Source of the DNA: Bimuria novae-zelandiae CBS 107.79
Taxonomy: Eukaryota > Ascomycota > Dothideomycetes > Pleosporales > Didymosphaeriaceae
Reading direction: 5' to 3'
DNA: 64,000 bases
Assembly (NCBI GenBank): GCA_010015655.1
Contig: ML976677.1
Coordinates: 181,531-245,530, forward strand
The notes below the pieces were generated by a model. It was not told the origin of the DNA and ran no database searches. It worked only from the letters and a program-made list of their open reading frames with translations. The translations under genes were made by a program, and so were the position numbers. Shown here in pieces: positions 55,384 through 64,000 of this stretch. Every line of letters starts with the position of its first letter. Position 1 is the stretch's first letter.

Positions 55384-55923
55384 CTAACCGTCTACCCATT
55401 TCCCGTCCCCGCCCGGCACCATCTGGACGAACTGTCAGCATATGGATGACTATGTAAATGGTGCATACTGTACCATGCAGATGTTGTTGCCGTTGAGGAG
55501 GATTTTCGACATGCGCGTCTCTCCCTCGACAGGGTCGCTGTAGCCGTTAGCTCAACTTTCCACCCACATGCGCACGCGCTCCCGTGGTACTCTGTTTGCA
55601 CTCACATCTCCCGGACGTCCTCGAGGACCATATCTGTGAGGAGTTAGATGGCTGGCCGCGCGTGTGAGGCTTCCGTGCACGTACTGACATAGTCGTCGAA
55701 CCCAATCAGTTTGCCCACGAACTCTGGACTCCATCAGCCTAGCTCTTTTGCAACGTGCCAAATAAACCCACCCTTGTGGTTGTTCATGATGATCCAGATC
55801 TGCGAGCCCACGCACTTGTCGACGAGTTCTGTAGGCGTCAAAATGTGACTTGAGCCGTTAAGCCAGTGTCTTACCGAGCGGCAGAAGGGGGTTGTGGAAC
55901 TTCGGCAGTGATGGGAGCGACAT
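55384..55923 (-). CDS. LSM5: U6 snRNA-associated Sm-like protein LSm5
   Basis: Six small exons on the minus strand: 55923-55875, 55828-55772, 55723-55685, 55633-55606, 55537-55474 and 55422-55384. Together they code for 91 residues, the same length as human LSM5. The introns are 46-68 nt, with GT/AG ends and in-frame joints. The Sm fold is complete: Sm1 (LPLELVDKCVGSQIWIIMNN, then EFVGKLIGFDDYVNMVLEDV) and Sm2 (KILLNGNNICMMVPGG). For the last intron I use the acceptor at 55423-55424, because the nearer AG would insert extra residues into the NNICM/MVPGG joint. LSm5 is part of the LSm1-7 ring (cytoplasmic mRNA decapping) and the LSm2-8 ring (nuclear U6 snRNA binding). No exon exceeds 65 bases, so simple frame searches miss the gene. 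Confidence 0.95.
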
Positions 55924-56400
55924 GACTGCGATGTCCCGGTCCTAGCAAAAGTCGATGTGTTGTTGGCTGGGTGTTGTCGAGTTGCTGGCGAAGAGATACT
56001 CTATTGGTGTGGTTGATGCCAGCGGCTTGGCGAAAAAGCGCGCGCCTATGCTTGGTAGCCCGCTCTTCGTAGATTCCGATATCTTACCGTAGGACATCTC
56101 GTCCTGCAAGTGCATCCGGAGACTGTCCACCAGGCAGACATCTTCTGTGCGACATCTGCTGCCTGCGCAAGCAAACAATGGAGCCCAATGCTCCGTCGAC
56201 AATGCGCGTTCCCCCTTGACGCGCCCGGTGCCGTCTCGCGGGCGCGTCCTGACGGCCGCGGCACCGTTCGGAGCAGGCTGCTACCTTGGAGCTACCGGGC
56301 CACTGGCCGTAGATTGCAGCAGCAGCACATATGTCCAACGTGCTGTCCCAGCTTCTTGCTGAACCATCATAGTGCATTCTCAAACCCGTTGCATATCACC
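55924..56400. promoter_or_regulatory. shared divergent promoter of LSM5 and the exonuclease gene
   Basis: The two start codons lie head to head, 477 bases apart. Open frames on both strands in this stretch start at non-ATG codons and are leaders or chance. No clear TATA box is seen on either side. Confidence 0.5.
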
Positions 56401-59400
56401 ATGCCGCCGCGCCGAGCCGTACACCACCATGCCGCACCTGCCATCGCTACGTCTGACGAGCAGATTTCAAACGCTGGAGCACCCCGCATACTCAAGCATA
56501 ACTGGGAGGGGCAGAAAACTGGAGCACCTCGCATACCCAAGCATACTGCGAGGGAGCTGCAGCTAGACCGCGCTGAACATGTACGGAAGGAACGAGATAC
56601 CTTTCGCTCAATTGTAATAGCAACCCGAGCCGAGGGGTTATCCTACTTCGGAAGACGCCTGCGTCGCTTTTCGCCTGGTCGTCCGGGAACCACAGTGGAG
56701 GCCAAAGATTTCCAAAGCGGGGAAGACGACTTCCGTGACCAGAGACGCGATCTAGCTGACGCAGAGTCGCCGGAGGTTTCTGGAGTGCGGATCTTCTGCC
56801 TCATCGTACTAGACGCGGCTACAGAGGTGCAACACCTACGCGACGATATTTTCAAAGCGGTGCACAATACCACTGTGGAACTCAAGAGACTTGTCGAGGA
56901 TCGAGATCCTGCTGGAATCCCAGCCACCGTCTTCCTTTCACGCGACGTCGCAATCCGCGAAGACGTACTGGTGAGGTTGGTGCTGGCGAGGTTGTCGCAC
57001 GCCCGTGTCGAATACCCCGAACTGTCAAAATTATGCCATCGATATCGCGAACTGGTCAAACATACTTCAGAGGATTTCGAGACCCTGTTCGGTCCCGCGC
57101 TTTATGAGTCTTACAGGAAACACTTTGTCATAAAGAACCAGATCTGTTCCCTTCGAGATCTGGCTAAGCAATTGGCTAAGGATGTAAAGCAAGACGTCGG
57201 TCTGGACGCTAACCGAGGTCTCGATACCATGCTATTGCGACATACGCTCTCACGATTCGCTGAAACGCTGAAGATGGCTTGTCCTATTACCGACACGGTC
57301 ACTGACTTGCTGTTTGGCTGGGCGGCAGTCGATGCTGGAGGCGAGGGTCTAGGGCACATGGCCGCAGTTCTGTTTTGTGGCGCCCATCACTTAGGGTCCC
57401 ACGAATCAACTAGATTGGAGCTACCAAACCATCTCCGTCAGCTTACATCATTATTCCCTCTCTCAGCTCGGTCGTCCGAGTCGATGGCCAAGCCGTTTTC
57501 AGAAATCGAATCCCGCGTCAAGACACTGATCTACCGCACCTATCGTATCCAACAGTCGATCAAAGAGCTTCGCATACAAGTCTTTCATAAAGCAATCCTG
57601 GCAGGGAAAAGTGGTACCCTCGAGCCGTACGCTGCGTACATCCGTAGGGATCTGCTTAATCTCCACAAAGCGCTCTACAGACGGAAACACAGGCAAACAC
57701 AGCGGAAAGGTGACCTAAGGTTCCTCCGTCGTGGAGGTTACAAACCGTCGAAATGGAACCTGATAGTTTTAGAGGGGGTCAAGTTGCGGAAGTATTTGTC
57801 TCCAGACCGGCCACAGCGAAGCTTAAGGAACATCCGTCGCGCCAAACGACACAAGTTCATAGAGCAACTGTCCTCGCCGTTGCATGTCAAACACTATTAC
57901 ACCAACTGCAAACGGGATGTGACGTGCAGTCACCAGGCAAGTGGCGAGTCTCGACGGCGGCTACACAATCCGCGAAGAGAATTGCGAGAGCGACGCAGGA
58001 CAACATTGGGGAAGGCACGCAGGATTCTTTCAGCGACCCTTCTCTCTTATCAGAGTCGTACGGTCAAAACCCTGCGTAGTGCCGACTGGGTCCCGTCGCT
58101 GCCAAAAATGGAAAGGCCGTCCACGTCTACACAGGTGGGGAAATTTATCACCGCGCTGGGCTTCTACGACGAATCGAGAGAGCCAAACACAAGCATCAAA
58201 ACTAATTATTCGCGGAAAGTAAATCCTTTGGAGAAGAAGTCGGAAAGACCGGTGCATCTGACGCTGGCTACGACGTCTGGGTTTACCCAAACACACCGTA
58301 TGAGGGCGGCACACCCGACAGCAATGCTTTTTGACACCCGTAATTTGGGGCAGAGCGTCGATATGCTGACGGACTCTGGTGCGCATGGTCCAGGGACCAC
58401 GGTCGGTGATAGCTGTGCTTCGTCACCTAGCCGTCGCGACAGTGAATATAAATTGCCACCTGGCGATCAAGATCCACAAGCTCCCGATGACCAACCCAAC
58501 GAGCACAATCCCTCACAGCCGGACAAAGACATGGACAAAGAATCAGACGAAATACCGCCTAGCGAAAGCGAGCGCGAGGACGAGCCAGAAAGTGAGGTCG
58601 AAGAGGAGTCAGACACGCAAGAAGCCGAAGTACAACACACCCCATTAACCTATCAGATTCCTCCAGAGACTTTGCACCGTGCGTTGCAAGCACCCCCGCA
58701 AACCCGTGCCAGCTATTGGAGCCAGAAGCTCTATCGCGGACCTGGGGACGAAGAGTTACTACTGCACTATTGCTCGAACATTGAGGTTTCAGAGCGGGTC
58801 GCCAAACACTTCCTCGACGAGAAGGTCTTGGGTTTTGACATTGAATGGAAGCCTTTTAGTCCAGCGGCCTCGATCAAGGAGAACGCGTCTCTTATACAAC
58901 TCGCCAGTGAAAATCGCATCGCCCTCTTCCACATCGCACGTTTTCCGGGTAAGACCGTGGAGCAGCTGATGCCACTGACGCTCAAGGCAATCTTGGAGTC
59001 TCCCACGATACTTAAGGTGGGTGTCGCTGTCAAGGGCGACTGCTCGCGGCTGGAGAAGTACTTTGATCTAGACATACACGGCGTGTTCGAGATTAGCCGC
59101 TTGCACAATCTCGTCGAATATCACGCATCGGAACCGAGCAAGGTCAGCAACAAGTTGGTGAGTTTGGCCAGGCAGGTACAGCAACACCTCTTGCTCCCGC
59201 TATACAAAGGCGAACCATTGACCGACGAGCCGCAGAAGAATGGCAGCGTGCGCGAGAGCGACTGGAGCAGACCGCTTGACTACGAGCAAATACAGTACGC
59301 CGCCGCCGATGCGTATGCCGGTCTCCGATTATTTGATATACTGGAGGCGAAGCGGAAGCAGTTGAAACCCACACCACCGATACCGCGTGTGTGCGATTAC

Positions 59401-60483
59401 GACAATAAACGGGCCCCGCGCGCCGCAGCGAAGACCAAGCGAGCAAGAAAGACGAAGGCTGAGTTAAAAAAGATAGCCACCGAAGCTTTGAGTGGAGTAG
59501 ACGCAGAAGACACAGACGAACAGTCGTATGAGACGGCTTCTGAAGGCCTTGCCGAGGAAGATGAGGATGCGGATGAAGAGGCCGATTCTGAGTCCTCTGG
59601 AGAGAGCGATGATCCCGATGCAGACTACGTGCCTCGACGCCGTGGTCGCGTTGACGTAAGTCAGCGCTCGACCGATACAAATGCTGCGTCTGAAACCACG
59701 TCACACCACATCGACCGCGTGGACTTTTCGAGGCTTTCTGCTGCCAATCCAGGATACCCGAGGCTACCTTCAGTGTCTTCAACGGTTGAAGACAGTTCAT
59801 CTGAGTCTGACGCGTTCGATCCACCGCTGAAACGCCTTAAGAAGAAGAAGGCTACGCAAGAACCAGAAGCGTTGTTACCCAAGGAAGATGAGTCTGAAGA
59901 CAAATTTCCCGACCTAGAGCTGGAGAAGGCTTTCTCGCTCATGGAGCTCGATCCGGAGCCTCTCGATCCGAGAACTGATGCGGTCGATCGTCCCGCTACT
60001 TCTGATAAGCCTGCCATGAACATGCACGACTCCAGTGCGTCTGCCGAGCCACCGCTACATGACAGTGGATCCTCAGCACCCATCCACGCTCCAACCCCAA
60101 CCTTTGCTCCGCTCATCCAGCTCGACACGTCCACCTACACATCTGAATTCGTCCAGGCCACAAGCTGGGCGCAATCCTACCTTACGTCCACGATCCCGGC
60201 GCCATCTTCCACGGCCACTCCCCGCATCCGCGCTACAGTCCCACCGCTACGAGCCTATCATCTGTGGTACCATCAACGCGTGCCGCTCGACGCAATTGGT
60301 TCCCACTTACGCGACCCGCCGCTCGCGCAGAGCACAGTGTCTGGCTACATTATCCAAGCGATCAACATGGAGAAGTTGGAGTATAGAGATGCGGATCTGG
60401 CAGCACTGATGCTGACGTTGCCGGCGAATCTGAGGCTTGGGAGGTACGGCTGGTTGAGCAAGAAGCTGGGCATTACACGATAG
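56401..60483 (+). CDS. large protein with WRN-type 3'-5' exonuclease domain and C-terminal helix-turn-helix
   Basis: Single exon, 1360 residues from the ATG at 56401 (context CACCATG); the frame is open further upstream, but only from a GTG. Residues about 795-1000 are a DnaQ/WRN-like exonuclease with all catalytic residues: ExoI FDIEW (D813, E815), ExoII KGDCSRLEK (D880) and ExoIII YAAADAY (Y966, D970). After an acidic linker (about 1030-1270) the C-terminus (LRAYHLWYHQRVPLDAIGSHL, STVSGYIIQAI, about 1281-1355) looks like the HTH found at the end of some RecQ-family proteins. There is no helicase domain. Residues 1 to about 650 are basic, partly helical and unlike any domain I know (RLVLARLSHARVEYPELSKL, DTMLLRHTLSRFAETLKMA), followed by an acidic, disordered bridge. 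A nuclear DNA or RNA processing role is likely. An unseen intron or gene fusion cannot be excluded. Confidence 0.85.
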   Translation: MPPRRAVHHHAAPAIATSDEQISNAGAPRILKHNWEGQKTGAPRIPKHTARELQLDRAEHVRKERDTFRSIVIATRAEGLSYFGRRLRRFSPGRPGTTVEAKDFQSGEDDFRDQRRDLADAESPEVSGVRIFCLIVLDAATEVQHLRDDIFKAVHNTTVELKRLVEDRDPAGIPATVFLSRDVAIREDVLVRLVLARLSHARVEYPELSKLCHRYRELVKHTSEDFETLFGPALYESYRKHFVIKNQICSLRDLAKQLAKDVKQDVGLDANRGLDTMLLRHTLSRFAETLKMACPITDTVTDLLFGWAAVDAGGEGLGHMAAVLFCGAHHLGSHESTRLELPNHLRQLTSLFPLSARSSESMAKPFSEIESRVKTLIYRTYRIQQSIKELRIQVFHKAILAGKSGTLEPYAAYIRRDLLNLHKALYRRKHRQTQRKGDLRFLRRGGYKPSKWNLIVLEGVKLRKYLSPDRPQRSLRNIRRAKRHKFIEQLSSPLHVKHYYTNCKRDVTCSHQASGESRRRLHNPRRELRERRRTTLGKARRILSATLLSYQSRTVKTLRSADWVPSLPKMERPSTSTQVGKFITALGFYDESREPNTSIKTNYSRKVNPLEKKSERPVHLTLATTSGFTQTHRMRAAHPTAMLFDTRNLGQSVDMLTDSGAHGPGTTVGDSCASSPSRRDSEYKLPPGDQDPQAPDDQPNEHNPSQPDKDMDKESDEIPPSESEREDEPESEVEEESDTQEAEVQHTPLTYQIPPETLHRALQAPPQTRASYWSQKLYRGPGDEELLLHYCSNIEVSERVAKHFLDEKVLGFDIEWKPFSPAASIKENASLIQLASENRIALFHIARFPGKTVEQLMPLTLKAILESPTILKVGVAVKGDCSRLEKYFDLDIHGVFEISRLHNLVEYHASEPSKVSNKLVSLARQVQQHLLLPLYKGEPLTDEPQKNGSVRESDWSRPLDYEQIQYAAADAYAGLRLFDILEAKRKQLKPTPPIPRVCDYDNKRAPRAAAKTKRARKTKAELKKIATEALSGVDAEDTDEQSYETASEGLAEEDEDADEEADSESSGESDDPDADYVPRRRGRVDVSQRSTDTNAASETTSHHIDRVDFSRLSAANPGYPRLPSVSSTVEDSSSESDAFDPPLKRLKKKKATQEPEALLPKEDESEDKFPDLELEKAFSLMELDPEPLDPRTDAVDRPATSDKPAMNMHDSSASAEPPLHDSGSSAPIHAPTPTFAPLIQLDTSTYTSEFVQATSWAQSYLTSTIPAPSSTATPRIRATVPPLRAYHLWYHQRVPLDAIGSHLRDPPLAQSTVSGYIIQAINMEKLEYRDADLAALMLTLPANLRLGRYGWLSKKLGITR

Positions 60484-61977
60484 ACATGGGAAATGATCTG
60501 ATATACCCTGTACGATTTTATAGAGTTGTTAGCATCTCCGGCGTTTGGTATTGGTCATTCCGCGTTGCATTATGAATAGAATAGAGCGGCACCCAGCGTG
60601 GCTGTCGATGTATATATGTGTAAGAATGATCAGTTGCTGTTTAATCTTCTTCTTCTATCAATGGTACCAAGATGTGCTGCCTGATGTTATCTCACAGAGG
60701 TAATGAGGAAACACGGTGCTTTCATTTGGACGACAAAGGGTCTCTTTTATCGTCGTTATCGACCTGAACAGATCATGTGACACGGCAGTATGTATGGTAT
60801 TTCGTGAACGTTCTGTTGATTGCGGCAAAATCGACTGTCTAAATACATGCAATAATCCCAAACTTCGTTCTCTAAAAGGCTGACCAGCCCTCATAGCAGT
60901 ATTCGCCACCGCTTCACACAGGACGTATTTCTTACTCTGAGATCTCCAGTACTGTAACAGCTGTCGAGTTATAGCAGTAGGTCTCTATCCATGCCCGACT
61001 TCGACGAAAAATCTTCCGGCTGAAGTTTTGCTGCACTCGGCGACGGTTGAGTCAGCGCGTGCAGTGGTCCGTATTACGGACGGTGAGACCTAGTTACGGT
61101 TACGTTACGTTTGTTAGCAACTACGGTACGGACGCTATAATAAGAAGACCTCTATAGTACTAGTAGTAAGCTATAGTAATTAAATTAGGCCTCTATAGTA
61201 TAAATATAGTCTAAAATATTATATAAATTTTCTAATTAGGAAGGAGGCGTAAATTAAACTTTTAAAATAAAATTATTTAAAGCTCTTTTATTATTATTAA
61301 CTACTAGAGGTCCTTCCTCCTTACTTTATATATATAAAGTAAGATCTTTAAAGTAACTTAAAATAATATCTTTTCGTAGCTAGTTCTTTTAGAGCTAGTA
61401 AGCTTTAATTATTATTAATAATAATAAATTATAATCGCACGTAATTATGCGTTTAGTAAATAAGAAATACTACTTATAGTTATAAGACGTTACTAGTATA
61501 AAAAAGTAATTTATTACTATCTTATAAAGCGTAAGATACCTTATTTAACTAATTTTTACTTACTAATAATATAAGTTATTAAGTAATTATAAAAGACGCT
61601 TATTATAACTAGCAAGCTATAGATTTTTAAGAAGACTATTATAATAATCTTTTAATTAGGAGCTTTGTTTCTACTATTTATATTACTTTGTAGTAGTAAG
61701 GAGCATAAGATTTACTTATATTATACGTTATTAATAAGCGCTTAATTTATACGCTCCTAAAAGCTTACGTATAAAGTTAATATTTAAAACCTTATTATTA
61801 TTTAGTAATTATTCTATAGCTAAATAGCTAGTAAAGGTAACTTTAAGCGACTTTTTAGCCTTTTAGAGCTACTATAGGTAATAAGACTAATGTGTTTAGA
61901 ACAAGCGAAGGCGCAGGCGTGGGTGTAGAGCTATCGCTACGCAATAAAGCGATAGCTTAGGGTTTGTCGGGAGGACT
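60484..61977. other. 3' flank, then AT-rich RIP-type repeat (block 3)
   Basis: 60484-61060 is GC-normal non-coding sequence. A GC-normal stretch near 61060-61130 (GTCCGTATTACGGAC palindrome at its start) leads into AT-rich, TA-rich repeat to about 61880, with no legible domain. At 61929-61957 an inverted repeat (AGCTATCGCT / AGCGATAGCT) is present in a GC-normal piece next to the copia LTR. Confidence 0.55.
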
Positions 61978-62168
61978 TGTTGCACTAGTGCTGAAAGGAA
62001 ATACTTAATAACGAGTTACATTGGGTTGATTGATGCTTGTTGTCTCTCGTTCTATCTACTGAGGATTGAAGTACATCGCGGGGTATGGAAGCTAGTCCCA
62101 TATAGGGCTCGCTCCACACATATAGTGTTTTGCAACACGACAGAGGCCTTAAGGTTGTTAATCCAACA
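61978..62168 (-). repeat. 3' LTR of the copia element, 191 bp
   Basis: On the minus strand it starts TGTTGGATTAAC and ends GTGCAACA, giving TGTTG/CAACA inverted ends. It directly follows a purine-rich tract (AGAAAAGAAAAGA, plus-strand 62169-62192), the expected polypurine primer. The candidate target duplication would be GGACT at 61973-61977; its partner is outside the window. Confidence 0.75.
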
Positions 62169-64000
62169 CTGGAAGTCTTTTCTTTTCTCGATATTAATTA
62201 TCCACATAAAGGACTAAATATCTGAACTTAAATGCGCTAGGCAGAGATTGTAGGTCTCTGCACCCAGCCCTCAATTCAGACTATTACCTTATTACTATTA
62301 ATAAATCGTTCCAGGGCGCGGTTTAGTAATGCTTTCGTAAAAGCGTCCGCAGGGTTGTCTTCGCCGTTAATCTATCAGATCTCTGTAATCTCGCGGCGTT
62401 CGTATGACTGGCGCAGTGCCATGATGTCAATTATAAGGCGCTTTTCCTTAGTTGTCCCAAGCTTTACAAGGCACTCGTATAGGGAGTACGAGTCTGTACA
62501 CACAACCAAGGGAACTGCGGGCAGACTAAGGCGCTCTGTGATTATCTATAAAGTAGTAGCAATAGCAATGCCTATGTCAAACCCGTTAACTATGCCGTAG
62601 ATCTTAGAGGCTAGTACGCTTCGTGTAACACGTTTGCACTTTGTTAAGCTGTAGTGTATCACATTGCCGCAGATTATAAAGGCATTGTCAACATCTGTGG
62701 ACTCATTAATAAGCATGAGTATGAAGCCTAGCTGCGAGCTAAGGTCCTTGTTGTTAGCAAAGGAGCCGTCCACGAATACTATTAGCTTAGCGTCGATAAG
62801 GTTGACAGGTATGTAGCGTAGTCCACGGTTAAGATTCTCCATCTACTATTTAAGGCGCTTGTTAAGTGCCTTAATATCCTTATCAGAAGGTTGCTGCGCT
62901 TAAGCTGCTATAGATAAGTTAAAAGACGCTTCTAGTTAACATGTTAATGCGATGTACGCCCCGCAAGCGCGCTATTTAGTGTACTATTACGCGCGATTAA
63001 GAGCATTAATGTCTATAAGCTTAATCTTTCCTCCTTATCCCTTCTGCTTAAGGTTCAAGGTTGCTTTATAGTTGTCCATGTTGCTAGCGTCTATTATAAG
63101 TGTATAGCTATTAAAGTCTAGTTGCGCGTCTAGTGTTAGCATAGTCTTTAGCTTTAATCTAAACTATGCCTTCTCAAGCATTTTCTCTTCATGCGCTAAG
63201 AATGTGGCTATTCTAAGCATAAGGGTATTATTAGTCTACATACTAACTATGCCAAAGTCATCTGCGTTACTATTTGTTACTAACAAGCATAGGTTGTATA
63301 TTAACGTAGACATGTCCAGTTCCTTACAGTAATGTCTATAGTACGTTGTCCACCAATGGACTCCTGCTTCCGCGATTCCATATAGCGGCTTAATCACATG
63401 GAGCAGCGTGCCCTCTGGATATCTAGGTGCTAGCTTAGTGGGGAGGTGTGCCAGTATTGTTCTCTTAAGATTTGTCTACGCCTGTAGATATGCCTGTGTT
63501 ATGTCGCGGAGCTTAAGATTCATCCTATGTTATACGAGCATAGGTGCCAGGGCCATAATTACACGCTGGCTACAGCGTTAAATAGTTAGAGATTACGTTA
63601 AGATAGCCTCCTTGCCATAGTCCTGGTATCCTTAGATAACAAGACAGGATTTTTTATAGGGCTTAGTTGTCTTTCCTTTAACTTCTCGCACTAGACGCGA
63701 CTTAAATATGCAGATTCTGCTATGCACTTCCTAATTGTATTATTTAAATTTAAACACTCCACGGCCTACTAGGTCACTAATCTCTTAATTATTAGATGCC
63801 TTAAAGGGTGCGCTAGGTATTATAATAACTCCATCGTTGCGTAGCTTTATAGCAAGCTTAAGGTTAGCCTCTTCCTTCTTAGTAATATAAACGTTTGCCT
63901 TCCTCTTATTCCTTAATCCTAGTAGGCGGCCTCTTTTGCGTGGTTGCGTTACCAGTGGCACTATCGTATCTGTAGGTGACGCGTGCTGCTGCTGCGGCGT
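62169..64000 (-). mobile_element. Ty1/copia retrotransposon, reverse transcriptase and RNase H end, mildly RIP-mutated, runs off the window
   Basis: The minus-strand frame ends at about 62237. From the window end it reads copia reverse transcriptase (LKLRDITQAYLQA, ILAHLPTKLAPRYPEGTLLHV, KPLYGIAEAGVHWWTTYY), then the connection and RNase H (LIVFVDGSFANNKDLSSQLGF, CKRVTRSVLAS, VCTDSYSLYECLVKLGTTKE, IMALRQSYERREITEI, INGEDNPADAFTKAL). About a dozen stops interrupt it, nearly all TAG/TAA at Gln or TGA/TAG at Trp positions, so it is inactive. Mutation is much lighter than in block 2, so it is a younger copy. The 5' part lies beyond 64000. Confidence 0.85.

Noticed and set aside
58397..59824. Other-frame open stretches within the exonuclease gene
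   Set aside because: Shadows of the main frame, which alone carries the catalytic motifs.
62026..62217. 63-codon plus-strand frame
   Set aside because: It lies inside the copia LTR and polypurine region, antisense to the element.
1..64000. tRNA, rRNA, CRISPR or telomere repeats
   Set aside because: I looked for tRNA B-box patterns, regular spaced repeats and TTAGGG arrays and saw none that held up; a tRNA scan would be decisive.

Overview
The window is nuclear DNA of a filamentous ascomycete (Pezizomycotina, most likely a Dothideomycete). Evidence: protein genes with short introns (43-79 nt) carrying GTNNGT-type donors and CTNAC-like branch points; fungal families such as DUF3074, DUF6314 and LYR proteins; and GC-balanced gene islands that alternate abruptly with very AT-rich, stop-riddled repeat blocks. 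In those blocks, transposase and reverse transcriptase reading frames remain legible but are littered with TAA/TAG where Gln or Trp is expected. This is the signature of repeat-induced point mutation (RIP; C-to-T, preferring CpA).

Layout. 1-19.6 kb is an island with a LYRM2-like gene, a flavin monooxygenase fused to DUF6314, a broken secreted Cys-rich gene, a probably frameshifted acidic protein gene, a 'graveyard' (7.7-11.5 kb) of LIM, Msb1-like and ubiquitin-protease remnants, a large probable mitochondrial protein gene, a membrane-anchored ATP-grasp-like gene, a membrane protein gene and a disrupted minus-strand gene. 19.6-24.9 kb is RIP block 1: three Fot1/pogo-type transposon remnants, one nested in another with clear terminal inverted repeats. 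25.1-34.8 kb is an island with a 1560-aa Pro/Gln-rich coiled-coil protein, an orphan 277-aa gene, two small genes carrying nonsense codons and a DUF3074 gene. 35.5-50.4 kb is RIP block 2: nested Tc1-like, Fot1-like, Ty1/copia and Ty3/gypsy remnants, plus a barely mutated solo LTR with a 5-bp target duplication. 51.3-60.5 kb is an island with a SAM+HMG-box regulator (6 exons), LSM5 (6 exons) and, head to head with LSM5, a 1360-aa protein with a complete WRN-type 3'-5' exonuclease site and a C-terminal helix-turn-helix. 61-64 kb is AT-rich repeat followed by a minus-strand copia element with its 3' LTR, running off the end.

The functional genes are ordinary housekeeping or regulatory genes with no shared pathway visible. 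The strongest themes are RIP compartments, single-gene decay next to them (nonsense codons explainable by C-to-T or G-to-A changes), and several unusual domain combinations. Intron-exon structures for LYRM2, DUF3074, SAM-HMG, LSM5 and the coiled-coil gene were worked out by hand and keep frame throughout; others are marked as uncertain.
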